Shown piece after piece: positions 38,448 through 47,226 of a stretch of DNA of 64,000 bases (its first letter is position 1; each line of letters starts with the position of its first letter). The DNA lies in the NCBI GenBank assembly GCA_013397115.1, contig VWZW01007676.1, positions 108,288-172,287 of the forward strand, given 5' to 3'. Source of the stretch: Edolisoma coerulescens. Its lineage: Eukaryota > Chordata > Aves > Passeriformes > Campephagidae. The notes under the pieces were generated by a model. That model had not been told where the DNA came from. It saw nothing but the letters and a program-made list of their open reading frames with translations, and made no database searches. The position numbers and the translations under genes are program-made.

Positions 38448-39100
38448 ATGGGGAGTGGTGTATCCCAGGAACAAAAAGACGTCCCAGATACAATGAAACT
38501 GATTTTGAAAAAACAAGGCAGGAAAGTTGAATCTACAGGTTTGAACAGACTCTTGTTATGGGCTAAAGACTGTGATCCAACTTTAAATAGTACCAATGTT
38601 TTTGACCCTCGGACATGGGACGCTTTAGGGGACGCTTAGTGGGACCAAGCTACGCGGGGTGACAGAGCACTGGCAGAGCGTTTTTGTCCATGGTGGACAG
38701 CATGCGAGATGCTCATGGCACATGCAGCACCTGGAGACCAGAAAAACAAGGACACTTGTGCCACCTCAGCAGCCATGCCGGCCCCTTCTGCACAGCCATT
38801 GAGCTAAACACGAGGCTCTAATCATAAACTTGTCAGGGCTGTGGGAGGAGAACTGGAGGATGGTCCTTGGTCCCCTGATCTGTTTGATCCTGGGAGGGAA
38901 CCTGATCTTTTCCTGCCCGATCTGCATGATCGATGGGCAGAGGTGAGAAATCAAGCTGCTGGAGAGGGGGATGTAGATTTAGAAGAGGTCGCGCTGCCCC
39001 GCGCCATGCGGGATCAGCTGGAGCAGTGCCAAAGCAAGTGGCAGGAGCCAGGGGAGCCCGTCCCAGCAGCGTATTCCCTCTCCACCTGCCCTCTGTGAGA
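38448..39100 (+). pseudogene. gag: gag of the class II element, broken
   Basis: The ATG at 38448 starts MGSGVSQEQKD, with Gly at position 2 as in a myristoylated matrix protein, 110 bases after the primer binding site. The frame stops at 38637-38639 after 63 codons. A second open piece (38841-39098) is acidic and Pro-rich (GPWSPDLFDPGREPDL), like the region between matrix and capsid, and ends at a stop. The capsid, nucleocapsid and protease expected next are missing or unrecognisable before reverse transcriptase sequence appears at 39.38 kb, so a large internal deletion is inferred. The product would be non-functional. Class II assignment rests on the primer binding site, the matrix start and the pol stub. 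Confidence 0.65.
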
Positions 39101-39374
39101 GTGTAGTGGTGGCAGCAGCGACAGGGGCATGCGGGGCCGCATGGCACCATGCTGCAGCAGCAGCAGAGAGCACATGGCATAGCCGGGGGACAGTGGCAAG
39201 TGGTGGGCCCGCATCATAGCAGGTCCAGCTGGGCGAGTATGGCTCTCTGCAGGTGGGAAGTGAGGAGGCGAGCCAGGGAGCCTGGCAGCACCCAGAGGCG
39301 TGGTCCTGAACCGCCCACCCACCATGGATTGCAGCCTCCTGCAGACCTTTGTGAGCCGATGCTATGCTGGAGAA

Positions 39375-39472
39375 GAGAGTTGGGTGGACCGGTGGCCCCT
39401 TCCTCAGGAGGGGCTGCGGTGTTTGCTCCGGCATCTGCAGGAGCAGTTGCGGGCTGGACGTGTCATTCCTGC
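39375..39472 (+). pseudogene. pol: pol stub: first residues of class II reverse transcriptase
   Basis: Within a short open frame the piece WVDRWPLPQEGLRCLLRHL, then QEQLRAGRVIPA, resembles the N-terminal entry of class II retroviral reverse transcriptase, where a W-V-x-x-W-P-L motif precedes a helix and a G-x-I/V-x-P turn. It is cut at about 39470, where the sequence switches to the antisense integrase of the ERVL element. None of the catalytic motifs is left. Because this matches so soon after gag, most of gag and all of protease are deleted between the two. Confidence 0.6.
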
Positions 39473-40000
39473 AGCTGGTCCAGGCCTTCAAGGTGGTTTT
39501 TAGCAATCCGTTGCACCACTTTGCCAGCTGCTTGTGAATGATAAGGAATATGGTACACCCATTCAATGCCATGTTCCCTAGCCCACGTGTTTATAAGGCT
39601 GTTCTTGAAATGAGTCCCATTGTCGGACTCAGTTCTCTTGGGTGTACCGTGCCGCCAAAGGACTTGCTTGTCCTGGCCCAGCATGGTGTTCTGGACAGTA
39701 GCGTGAGGCACAGAGTAGGTCTCCAGCCAGTGGTGGCTTCTACCATTGTGAGCACGTAGTGCTGGCCTTGGTGGGTTTGAGGCAGTGAGATGTAATCAAT
39801 CTGCCAGGCCTCCCCATACTTGTATTTGGACCACTGCCCACCATACCACAGGGGNCTGCACGTCTGCAATATGGAGTGCGGCCTGCTCTGCTTAGCACAG
39901 AGATTGTCTGTGATGTCAAGCCATTCTCCAACATGATTGCAGAGCACGTCTCACAGTCATGGATAACCTGGGAGATGCTGTCCATGGTTAGATCCATCCC
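39473..40000 (-). pseudogene. pol: ERVL integrase, frameshifted and truncated
   Basis: The zinc-binding half begins at the end of the preceding frame (HDASGH) and is completed by CETC at about 39955, giving the HHCC pattern. The core then changes frame: WQIDYI, with the first catalytic Asp, is in one frame, and ESDNGTHF, with the second Asp, is in another. The piece expected around the third acidic residue reads AAGKVVQR, and the next family-like stretch (NGLLKTTLKAW) is in a third frame, so the catalytic Glu cannot be recovered. One N at 39855 lies within the region. The sequence ends at the junction with the class II element. No active integrase could be made. Confidence 0.8.
39855..39855. 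other. Single undetermined base (N) in ERVL integrase
   Basis: An isolated N interrupts the integrase region without any flanking duplication, unlike the Ns at 27483 and 44023. It adds uncertainty to the reading frame at this point. Confidence 0.95.
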
Positions 40001-40807
40001 TCAGTCTCGTGCCCACTTATAGGTGGCATCTCTGCCCTGATGGCCTGAGGCATCATGGGCCCATTGAGCTAGGAACAACTCCCCCTTGTGTTGCCAATCT
40101 AAGTCTGTCTGGGACACCTCTATCTTTGCAGCCTGATCTACCTGCTCATTGTTTTGGTGTTCCTCATTAGCCCAGCTCTTGGGGACATGGGCATCTAGAT
40201 GGCGGACCTTCACAGGTAGCTTTTCTACCAGGGCAGCAATGTCTTTCCACTCTTCAGCAGCCCAGATTGGTTTTCCCCTACACCACCAATTACCCTTTCT
40301 CCACTTTTCCAGCCAATCCCACAGAGCATTGGCTACCATCCACGAATCAGTGTAGAGGTAGAGCTTTGGCCACTTCTCTCTTTCAGCAATGTCCAGGGCC
40401 AGCTGAATGGCTTTGAGTTCAGCGAGTTGGCTCAATCCACTTTCTTCTTCAGTAGCTTCTGCAATCTGTTGTGTGGGGCTCCATATGGCTGCTTTCCATT
40501 TTTGTTTCATCCCTATGATGCGACAGGAACCGTCAGTGAAAAGAGCGTAGTGTGTTTCTTCAGCTGGCAGTTGGTTGTACAGTGGAGCTTCTTCAGTACA
40601 TGTCACTTGTTCTTGTTCCTCTTGGTCAGTGAGAACAAAGTTTTCACCTTCGGGCCAATTGGTAATTATTTCCAAGATGCCAGGGTGGTTCAGGTTTCCA
40701 ATACGGGCACGCTGTGTGATGAGGGCAATTCATTTGCTCCATGTGGCATCAGTGGCATGGTGGGTAGAGGGAACCTTTGCTTTGCACATCCACCCCAGCA
40801 CCAGTAG
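40001..40807 (-). pseudogene. pol: ERVL pol: RNase H and start of integrase
   Basis: Read from 40675 downward the frame is open for 224 codons. The RNase H acidic residues are all visible: Asp in FTDGS, Glu in LAELKAIQLAL, Asp in YTDSW, and the final Asp in EQVDQAA after the conserved HVPKSW. The frame ends after WAHDASGH, the first half of the integrase zinc-binding motif, and a stop near 40001. It is in the same frame as the reverse transcriptase piece upstream, separated by an in-frame stop at about 40808. RNase H itself looks well preserved, but it could only have been made as part of a pol polyprotein. Confidence 0.85.
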
Positions 40808-41572
40808 TCAGGGTGCCAGGAGGAGTTGTGCTTCAGTGTCGATTACCTCTGAGGTGGCTTGGATTTCTTCATAGGTTGCCAAGATTTCCTTCTCTGTGGG
40901 AGTGTAGTTGGCTTCAGACCCTCTATAGCTTTGGCTCCAGAATCCCGGTGGTCGACCCCGAGTCTCGCCAGGCACCTTCTGCCAAAGGCTCCAGGGCAGA
41001 CCATTGTTCTCAGCTGCAGAGTAGTGCACGTTTTTCACCTCTGGTCTTGTCCTTACTGGGCCAAGGGCTACCGCATGAGCAATTTCCTGCTTGATCTGGG
41101 CGAAGGCTTGCTGCTGTTCAGGGCCCCAGTGGAAATCATTCTTTTTTTGGGTGACCACGTAGTGAGGGCTCACAATCTGGCTGTACTCAGGAATGTGCAT
41201 TCTCCAAAAGCCTATGGCACCTAGGAAAGCTTGTGTTTCCTTCTTGTTGGTTGGTGGAGACGTTGTGATCTTATTGTTGACCTCAGTGGGAATCTGACGC
41301 TGTCCGTCTTGCCACTTCACTCCCAGGAACTGGATCTCTCGAGCAGGTCCCTTGACTTTGCTCTTTTTGATGGCGAAGCTGGCTTCCAGGAGAATCTGCA
41401 TGATTTTCTCTCCTTTCTCAAACAATTCTGCTGCCGTGTTCCCCCACACAATGATGTTGTCGATGTACTGCAAATGTTCTGGAGCCTCACCGTTTTCCAG
41501 TACAGCCGGGATCAGTCCATGGCAAATAGTAGGACTGTGCTTCCACCCCTGGGGCAATCTGTTCCAGGTGTA
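40808..41572 (-). pseudogene. pol: ERVL pol: reverse transcriptase, palm to connection, mutated YxDD
   Basis: The frame is open from just after an in-frame TAG at 41573-41575 to a stop at 40808-40810. The LPQGW motif is followed by QYIDNIIVWG, the place where reverse transcriptases carry YxDD. The second Asp is replaced by Asn, which should abolish polymerase activity. Thumb and connection regions follow (GAIGFWRMHIP, HWGPEQQQAF, YTPTEKEILA). It lies in the same frame as the preceding protease/reverse transcriptase piece and the following RNase H piece, so pol here is broken by point stops rather than frameshifts. Confidence 0.87.
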
Positions 41573-42397
41573 CTACACGCCCCTCCAGGTGAAGGCAAAC
41601 TTAGGCCTGCACTCTGCTGCCAGGGGAATGGAGAAAAACGCATTCGTGATGTCAATAGTGGCATACCACTTTGCTGGCTTGGACTCCAGCTTGCACTGGA
41701 GCTCCAACATGTCCGGCATAGCAGCACTCAGTGGTGGAGTCACTTCATTCAAGGCACAATAGTCCACAGTCAGTCTCCATTCCCCCTCAGACTTGCGCAC
41801 AGGCCAAATGGGACTGTTGAAGGGTGAGTGGGTCTTGCTGACCACCCCTTGGCTCTCTAGCTCACAGATCAACTTGTGGATGGGAATCACAGCATCTCTA
41901 TTTGTCCAGTACTGACGGTGGTGCACTGTCAAGGTGGCAATTGGTACTCGTTGCTCTGCCCCCTTCAGAAGTCCTACTGCAGATTGGTTCTCTGACAGTC
42001 CAGGCGAGGTGTTCAATTGCTTAATGCCCTCTGCCTCCACAGCAGCTATTCCAAACACCCACCTGAGTCCCTTCGGGTCTTCAAAATACCCACTCCAGAG
42101 GAAGTCTATGCCCAGAATGCACAGGGCCTCTGGGCCAGTCACAGGCGGATGTTTCTTCCACTCTTTTCCAGTCAGACTCCAGCTTCCAACAGGGTCAAGT
42201 CCTGCTATCCCCCTGTCACCCCAAGCAATAGAAACAGGTTCTTCCCCCACATGTCTCAATGGGATTAGCATGCACTGCGCACCCGTGTCGACCAAGGCCT
42301 CGTATTTCTGCTGTTCTGATATGCCAGGCCAACGAATCCACACAGTCCAAAAGACACAGTTTTCCCTGGACTCTACCTGTCTAGAAGCAGGGCACCC
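41573..42397 (-). pseudogene. pol: ERVL protease and N-terminal reverse transcriptase
   Basis: The open frame starts right after TAG at 42398-42400. The protease active site reads ALVDTGAQ, and ILGIDFL matches the C-terminal conserved strand of retroviral aspartic proteases. Reverse transcriptase begins around VIPIHKLICELESQGVV, with the SPFNSPIWPV entry motif, the LTVDYCALN strand and the catalytic Asp in WYATIDITNAFFSIPL. The frame ends in a TAG at 41573-41575, in the same frame as the next piece, so a single nonsense change is enough to explain the break. The 41928-42343 part is duplicated at 44024-44439. Confidence 0.87.
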
Positions 42398-42513
42398 CTA
42401 GTCCTGGTTATCATTCCGTCCCTGGGCATACGTTCTAGAGGTTCCGTCAAGGGGATTGGACATGTCATCTTCCCTTCCATTATGCCTGGCAGCTTGGCTA
42501 CGGGCAACTGGAG

Positions 42514-43092
42514 CTACTTCCCTTCTGGTGGAACTTCCTCTCTGAGTCTTGCCTCCTTCAATTCATGCACCCATGCGGCCAGGACAGAAGTGGGTTTTCC
42601 ATCCCACCTCCTCATGTTTTCCCCACGGTCACACAGGAAGAACCACAGCTCAGCTCGTGGGCTGTACCTTCTCTCCCTAGCTGGGAGATGTCTGCTTCTG
42701 GTTGTACGGCCTCTGGTCTGTACCAATGAGATGTGGAGGTTCTCTTCAATCTCCTTCCTGAGTGTCTGGTGAGTCTTCTCAATCCTATCTTCCATTTTCT
42801 GCATGCGCTCTGATAGACTTGTTTCCACAGCTGAGATTCTTGCATATGTTGGGCTATGCACAGTATCTGTATATGCCTGGAGCTTCCTCACCATAGCAAT
42901 CATGGTCTCATCCCTCTCATTCCACTTCATCATTGCTAAAGCAGAGGCATATTCTTGTGGCCCAAGTAGTATGAGTTTTAGCCACATCACTGGTGTACAT
43001 TTTACCAGGTCTGGACTCTTAACTGTTTGGTCATCTGAGAAAACGATCTCTACCACCACCAGTTCTCTCAAGCACTGAATTCCTTTTTCCAT
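42514..43092 (-). pseudogene. gag: ERVL gag, C-terminal part (first duplicate)
   Basis: This is an open frame of 192 codons overlapping the end of the preceding gag frame by about 25 bases in the -1 frame. It holds the C-terminal half of the ERVL Gag region: a Leu-rich start, a coiled-coil-like stretch (ETSLSERMQKMEDRIEKTHQ) and a final charged part with ENMRRWDGKP. It ends at a stop, and the continuation to the protease is in another frame. It is an exact copy of 44610-45188. Confidence 0.75.
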
Positions 43093-43913
43093 GATCTTTC
43101 ACGGGGTTTGCTGCACTTGGATATTTCTGGGCTCAGGTATCTTTCCTTCACACTTCTTAAGAGCTGTGTCCGGAGACTGAGAGCTTCAGGCCCTCTTGCC
43201 ATCCTTTGGTCAATACCTGCATCACGCGACAGGGATCCCAAATGCCTCATTTCAGTACCATCCAGAATTGTATTATTGCCTGCGGCGTCCCAGATGTGGA
43301 CCAACCAACTTAATATAGATTCATCAAACTGTCGGGTGTAATCCTTTCTTAGGCCGCGAAGGTTTTCTATGGACAGAGACTCAATAATGATTTCTGGTTC
43401 AGATTCCTCTGCTGCCTGTGAGGATCCTGGCTGCCCATCATCATCCACTGGGTGAATGGGTTTGGTTTTGTGCTTCCTTTTCTGGACAAGAATAATTACT
43501 ATTGGTTTAGGCTCCCCGTCTGGTTTAGCTGCAGCCTGAGTGACTGGGGTGTCTGCTGATTCATCCCCCTGCCCCTTTGGCTGTATCTGCTGCTCTACAG
43601 TCTCTAGCAGTGTGCGGTAAGCATTAGCCAGGGCCCAGAACATTGCAATGAGTTTCTTTTCATTAGAGTTGTCATTGCACTTCTCTTTCAGATATTTTCC
43701 CACCTCAGCTGGGTTCTGAATTTGTTCAGGGTGGAAGTTCCAAGCCATGGGGTCAGAGAATTCCTTCAGGGTTTGGCCTATGTCCTCCCATATGCCACAC
43801 CACTCAGAATTTTCCATGCCTGGGGCAGGTGTCTGGACATCCCCTCTGGAAATGTCAGCCCTGATTCTAGAAAAGTTGCAAACCATACAGAGGAAACCTA
43901 CCACATAAAACAC
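43068..43913 (-). pseudogene. gag: ERVL gag, central part (first duplicate, N-terminus cut at the joint)
   Basis: The frame is identical to the last 281 codons of 45164-46207. It contains the acidic linker with PIHPVDDDGQPGSS and the capsid-like segment with LRKDYTRQFDESILSWLV and GTEMRHLGSLSRDAGID. The frame stays open upstream to about the N at 44023, where the duplicated unit begins, so the first 66 codons seen in the second copy are replaced by the joint. It ends prematurely at the shared frameshift in a run of A (GGAAAAAGG). Confidence 0.75.
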
Positions 43914-44022
43914 CAGGAAGGTGGTATCTTTAACATGCAGGGGAAACTGAACATTCTCAAAAGATGACGTACCAGATTTGAAGGGGAAGAAGGAGATGAA
44001 GGGCTGGGAAGCATCATCCCCT

Positions 44023-44023
44023 N
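44023..44023. other. Single N at the joint of the 2.1-kb duplication
   Basis: The sequence before the N (GCATCATCCCCT) is the end of the unit, and the sequence after it (GTCAAGGTGGCAATTGG) is its start. A one-base placeholder exactly at the duplication joint points to an assembler scaffold join rather than a biological breakpoint. Confidence 0.95.
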
Positions 44024-44493
44024 GTCAAGGTGGCAATTGGTACTCGTTGCTCTGCCCCCTTCAGAAGTCCTACTGCAGATTGGTTCTCTGACAGTCAAGG
44101 CGAGGTGTTCAATTGCTTAATGCCCTCTGCCTCCACAGCAGCTATTCCAAACACCCACCTGAGTCCCTTCGGGTCTTCAAAATACCCACTCCAGAGGAAG
44201 TCTATGCCCAGAATGCACAGGGCCTCTGGGCCAGTCACAGGCGGATGTTTCTTCCACTCTTTTCCAGTCAGACTCCAGCTTCCAACAGGGTCAAGTCCTG
44301 CTATCCCCCTGTCACCCCAAGCAATAGAAACAGGTTCTTCCCCCACATGTCTCAATGGGATTAGCATGCACTGCGCACCCGTGTCGACCAAGGCCTCGTA
44401 TTTCTGCTGTTCTGATATGCCAGGCCAACGAATCCACACAGTCCAAAAGACACAGTTTTCCCTGGACTCTACCTGTCTAGAAGCAGGGCACCC
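44024..44493 (-). pseudogene. pol: ERVL protease, partial (second duplicate)
   Basis: The frame opens after TAG at 44494-44496 and repeats the protease sequence with LVDTGAQ and ILGIDFL. It is cut by the N at 44023 shortly after the protease domain, before any reverse transcriptase motif. It is the duplicate of 41928-42397 and should be merged with it if the duplication is false. Confidence 0.8.
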
Positions 44494-44609
44494 CTAGTCC
44501 TGGTTATCATTCCGTCCCTGGGCATACGTTCTAGAGGTTCCGTCAAGGGGATTGGACATGTCATCTTCCCTTCCATTATGCCTGGCAGCTTGGCTACGGG
44601 CAACTGGAG

Positions 44610-45188
44610 CTACTTCCCTTCTGGTGGAACTTCCTCTCTGAGTCTTGCCTCCTTCAATTCATGCACCCATGCGGCCAGGACAGAAGTGGGTTTTCCATCC
44701 CACCTCCTCATGTTTTCCCCACGGTCACACAGGAAGAACCACAGCTCAGCTCGTGGGCTGTACCTTCTCTCCCTAGCTGGGAGATGTCTGCTTCTGGTTG
44801 TACGGCCTCTGGTCTGTACCAATGAGATGTGGAGGTTCTCTTCAATCTCCTTCCTGAGTGTCTGGTGAGTCTTCTCAATCCTATCTTCCATTTTCTGCAT
44901 GCGCTCTGATAGACTTGTTTCCACAGCTGAGATTCTTGCATATGTTGGGCTATGCACAGTATCTGTATATGCCTGGAGCTTCCTCACCATAGCAATCATG
45001 GTCTCATCCCTCTCATTCCACTTCATCATTGCTAAAGCAGAGGCATATTCTTGTGGCCCAAGTAGTATGAGTTTTAGCCACATCACTGGTGTACATTTTA
45101 CCAGGTCTGGACTCTTAACTGTTTGGTCATCTGAGAAAACGATCTCTACCACCACCAGTTCTCTCAAGCACTGAATTCCTTTTTCCAT
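44610..45188 (-). pseudogene. gag: ERVL gag, C-terminal part (second duplicate)
   Basis: This is 192 codons with the same content as 42514-43092. Its first codons overlap the end of the longer gag frame at 45164-45188 over the sequence GGAAAAAGG. I read this as a one-base indel in a run of A that split a single gag. A programmed -1 shift is less likely, because no good slippery heptamer followed by structure is evident. A further frame change near the C-terminus precedes the stop that separates gag from protease. Confidence 0.78.
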
Positions 45189-46207
45189 GATCTTTCACGG
45201 GGTTTGCTGCACTTGGATATTTCTGGGCTCAGGTATCTTTCCTTCACACTTCTTAAGAGCTGTGTCCGGAGACTGAGAGCTTCAGGCCCTCTTGCCATCC
45301 TTTGGTCAATACCTGCATCACGCGACAGGGATCCCAAATGCCTCATTTCAGTACCATCCAGAATTGTATTATTGCCTGCGGCGTCCCAGATGTGGACCAA
45401 CCAACTTAATATAGATTCATCAAACTGTCGGGTGTAATCCTTTCTTAGGCCGCGAAGGTTTTCTATGGACAGAGACTCAATAATGATTTCTGGTTCAGAT
45501 TCCTCTGCTGCCTGTGAGGATCCTGGCTGCCCATCATCATCCACTGGGTGAATGGGTTTGGTTTTGTGCTTCCTTTTCTGGACAAGAATAATTACTATTG
45601 GTTTAGGCTCCCCGTCTGGTTTAGCTGCAGCCTGAGTGACTGGGGTGTCTGCTGATTCATCCCCCTGCCCCTTTGGCTGTATCTGCTGCTCTACAGTCTC
45701 TAGCAGTGTGCGGTAAGCATTAGCCAGGGCCCAGAACATTGCAATGAGTTTCTTTTCATTAGAGTTGTCATTGCACTTCTCTTTCAGATATTTTCCCACC
45801 TCAGCTGGGTTCTGAATTTGTTCAGGGTGGAAGTTCCAAGCCATGGGGTCAGAGAATTCCTTCAGGGTTTGGCCTATGTCCTCCCATATGCCACACCACT
45901 CAGAATTTTCCATGCCTGGGGCAGGTGTCTGGACATCCCCTCTGGAAATGTCAGCCCTGATTCTAGAAAAGTTGCAAACCATACAGAGGAAACCTACCAC
46001 ATAAAACACCAGGAAGGTGGTATCTTTAACATGCAGGGGAAACTGAACATTCTCAAAAGATGACGTACCAGATTTGAAGGGGAAGAAGGAGATGAAGGGC
46101 TGGGAAGCATCATCCCCTACTTTTCCCCTAACAGACTGGGTGTAATTACTAACAAACCCCCAAAGCAGGCTACCGAGACTAGGACAGAGAAGCAACAGAG
46201 CATACAC
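45164..46207 (-). pseudogene. gag: ERVL gag, N-terminal and central parts
   Basis: This is a 347-codon frame beginning about 270 bases after the primer-binding-site-like sequence. The N-terminus has two hydrophobic segments (YALLLLCPSLGSLLWGFV and FLVFYVVGFLCMVCNF), unusual for a retroviral Gag start; the true start may lie further in, for example at a Met before ENSEWCGIWEDIG. The central part is charged and Pro-rich, and the end is capsid-like (LRKDYTRQFDESILSWLV). The frame ends early at a frameshift in GGAAAAAGG, beyond which gag continues in the -1 frame. The 45164-46118 portion is duplicated. Confidence 0.78.
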
Positions 46208-46479
46208 ATTTCAACAGCTCCCAGTACCTCTGTTAACCTTCTATAGATCATTACTACCAAGCACATCAATACAGCAATCTTGATTCATATCCCTGCTCTG
46301 TAAAAGTTATATACCAGGGACAAAATTGCCCCTATCTGTGGGTAAGCAAACATGCCTAGGGACCAGACAGACAGTATTACATCAAACATCATGGGGACTA
46401 CTGACTACTGTACCCCAATACAAAATTCTTAAATCAAGAATGTAATTATTACTGGGGTTTTTTTCACTTTCTGGAGCCC

Positions 46480-46497
46480 CACATTAATAGGGCACCA
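46480..46497 (-). other. ERVL primer-binding-site-like sequence
   Basis: On the minus strand TGGTGCCCTATTAATGTG starts five bases after the LTR terminus CCGAGACA. The TGG start and position are right for a primer binding site, since tRNA 3' ends are CCA. I cannot say which tRNA it matches. Confidence 0.55.
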
Positions 46498-46502
46498 AAT
46501 TT

Positions 46503-47088
46503 TGTCTCGGTTTGAAACAAGTTTAGGGGGAAACGCCCTCGAAGGGATGTCTCCTCCACAGAAGACAGGTTTCTGCACTCCCTTCCCCCACCAATATGAA
46601 AGGAATTTCTGTGAGGAAAGTGAAAAAAAGTATTTATTTAACAAGCAGAGTGCCAGCGCAGGGCACAGGAAAAATATGAGTAATGTCAGATAATAAACCT
46701 CCTCTTTGCAGAGAAAGCTGGTGGATTCAGAGTTCTCTCTGTAGCTGGCTTGGCCCCTCCCGAGGTCCGAGGCCGGGATGCAGTGTCCCCGCAGCCTCCC
46801 TGCCGGTCCACGGGGTCCGATGATCTGGTTCTCAGATCACAGCTAGGCCGAACAGTTCCAGAAGAGGAAGAAGTTACCAGAGGATTTTGGTGTGCTGGTA
46901 TGGGAAAATTTCTTGCCTCAGCTAACAGGTTAGCTAAAAGCAGGAAGGTGCTCCCTCGGCTCTGCAGCGGTGAGAACTCAGGGGAGTGTGTGTGAGTCCT
47001 TGAACACAAACTGCACTGAAGAATTCTCCTGGCTTCTCTCCCCCCTCCCCTGGACCCAGCTTAGAGCTGCAGGACCCATTTCTGGGCA
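46503..47088 (-). mobile_element. 5' LTR of the ERVL-type provirus
   Basis: On the minus strand the LTR begins TGCCCAGAAATGG at 47088 and ends CCGAGACA at 46503, about 586 bp with TG and CA ends. An AATAAA signal lies at plus-strand 46633-46638, about 130 bases before the 3' end. The last 140 bases resemble the LTR that starts at 63771 (shared TGTCTC, GAGGAAAGTGAAAAAAA, TTTATT and CAGA.TGCC in plus-strand reading). Its outer end abuts the 3' LTR remnant of the class II element, so it was inserted within that LTR. The open frames inside it are not genes. Confidence 0.75.
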
Positions 47089-47226
47089 TAAATGATAGGG
47101 GAATACAGTATTATCATAAAATCATCCCAAGACATGTGTCTTGAACAAGTGTATAAAACCAGCTTGTTTCTAGCAATAAACCTATCCGTATCCCTGCCAA
47201 TCTGAATCTGTGCATCAGTCATTACA
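47089..47226 (+). mobile_element. Remnant of the class II element's 3' LTR
   Basis: It carries TATAAA at 47152-47157 and AATAAA at 47175-47180, and ends GTCATTACA. From TATAAA to the end it aligns with 38243-38317, with about nine differences in 75 bases. The U3 portion before about 47090 is missing because the antisense ERVL LTR begins there. Flanking bases on the right (ATTGGG) do not clearly match the left flank of the 5' LTR, so no target duplication is claimed. Confidence 0.75.

Larger units (their letters stand above)
41928..44022. repeat. First copy of a 2.1-kb tandem duplication (probable assembly artefact)
   Basis: The unit spanning 41928-44022 is repeated at 44024-46118, an offset of 2096 bases. 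By eye only one base differs (CAGTCCAGG at about 41999 against CAGTCAAGG in the second copy). A single N at 44023 joins the copies. Both carry the same gag frameshift and the same stop between gag and protease. Confidence 0.92.
44024..46118. repeat. Second copy of the 2.1-kb tandem duplication
   Basis: This copy runs on without interruption into the ERVL leader, primer binding site and 5' LTR (46119-47088), whereas the first copy runs without interruption into pol. Together they describe one element whose two halves overlap by 2.1 kb. Confidence 0.92.
39473..47088 (-). mobile_element. ERVL-type provirus, antisense, truncated at its 3' end
   Basis: Read on the minus strand the order is: LTR (47088-46503), primer-binding-site-like sequence, gag, protease, reverse transcriptase, RNase H and integrase, the last cut at about 39473. 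The gene order, the lack of any env and the gag and pol sequence place it with ERVL-like (class III) avian elements. No 3' LTR is present. It sits between the pol stub and the 3' LTR remnant of a plus-strand class II element. About 2.1 kb spanning gag and the start of protease appears twice in tandem, probably an assembly artefact, so the real element should be about 5.5 kb. Confidence 0.85.

Noticed and set aside
38979..39572. 197-codon minus-strand frame
   Set aside because: It joins a fragment of ERVL integrase to the antisense of class II gag across the junction, so it is not a gene.
41231..45437. Plus-strand frames of 70-198 codons across the ERVL region
   Set aside because: They are antisense shadows of the minus-strand gag and pol frames.
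41928..46118. Reading the 2.1-kb repeat as a biological tandem duplication or recombined provirus
   Set aside because: The N exactly at the joint and the near-identity of copies of an otherwise old, decayed element make an assembly origin more likely.
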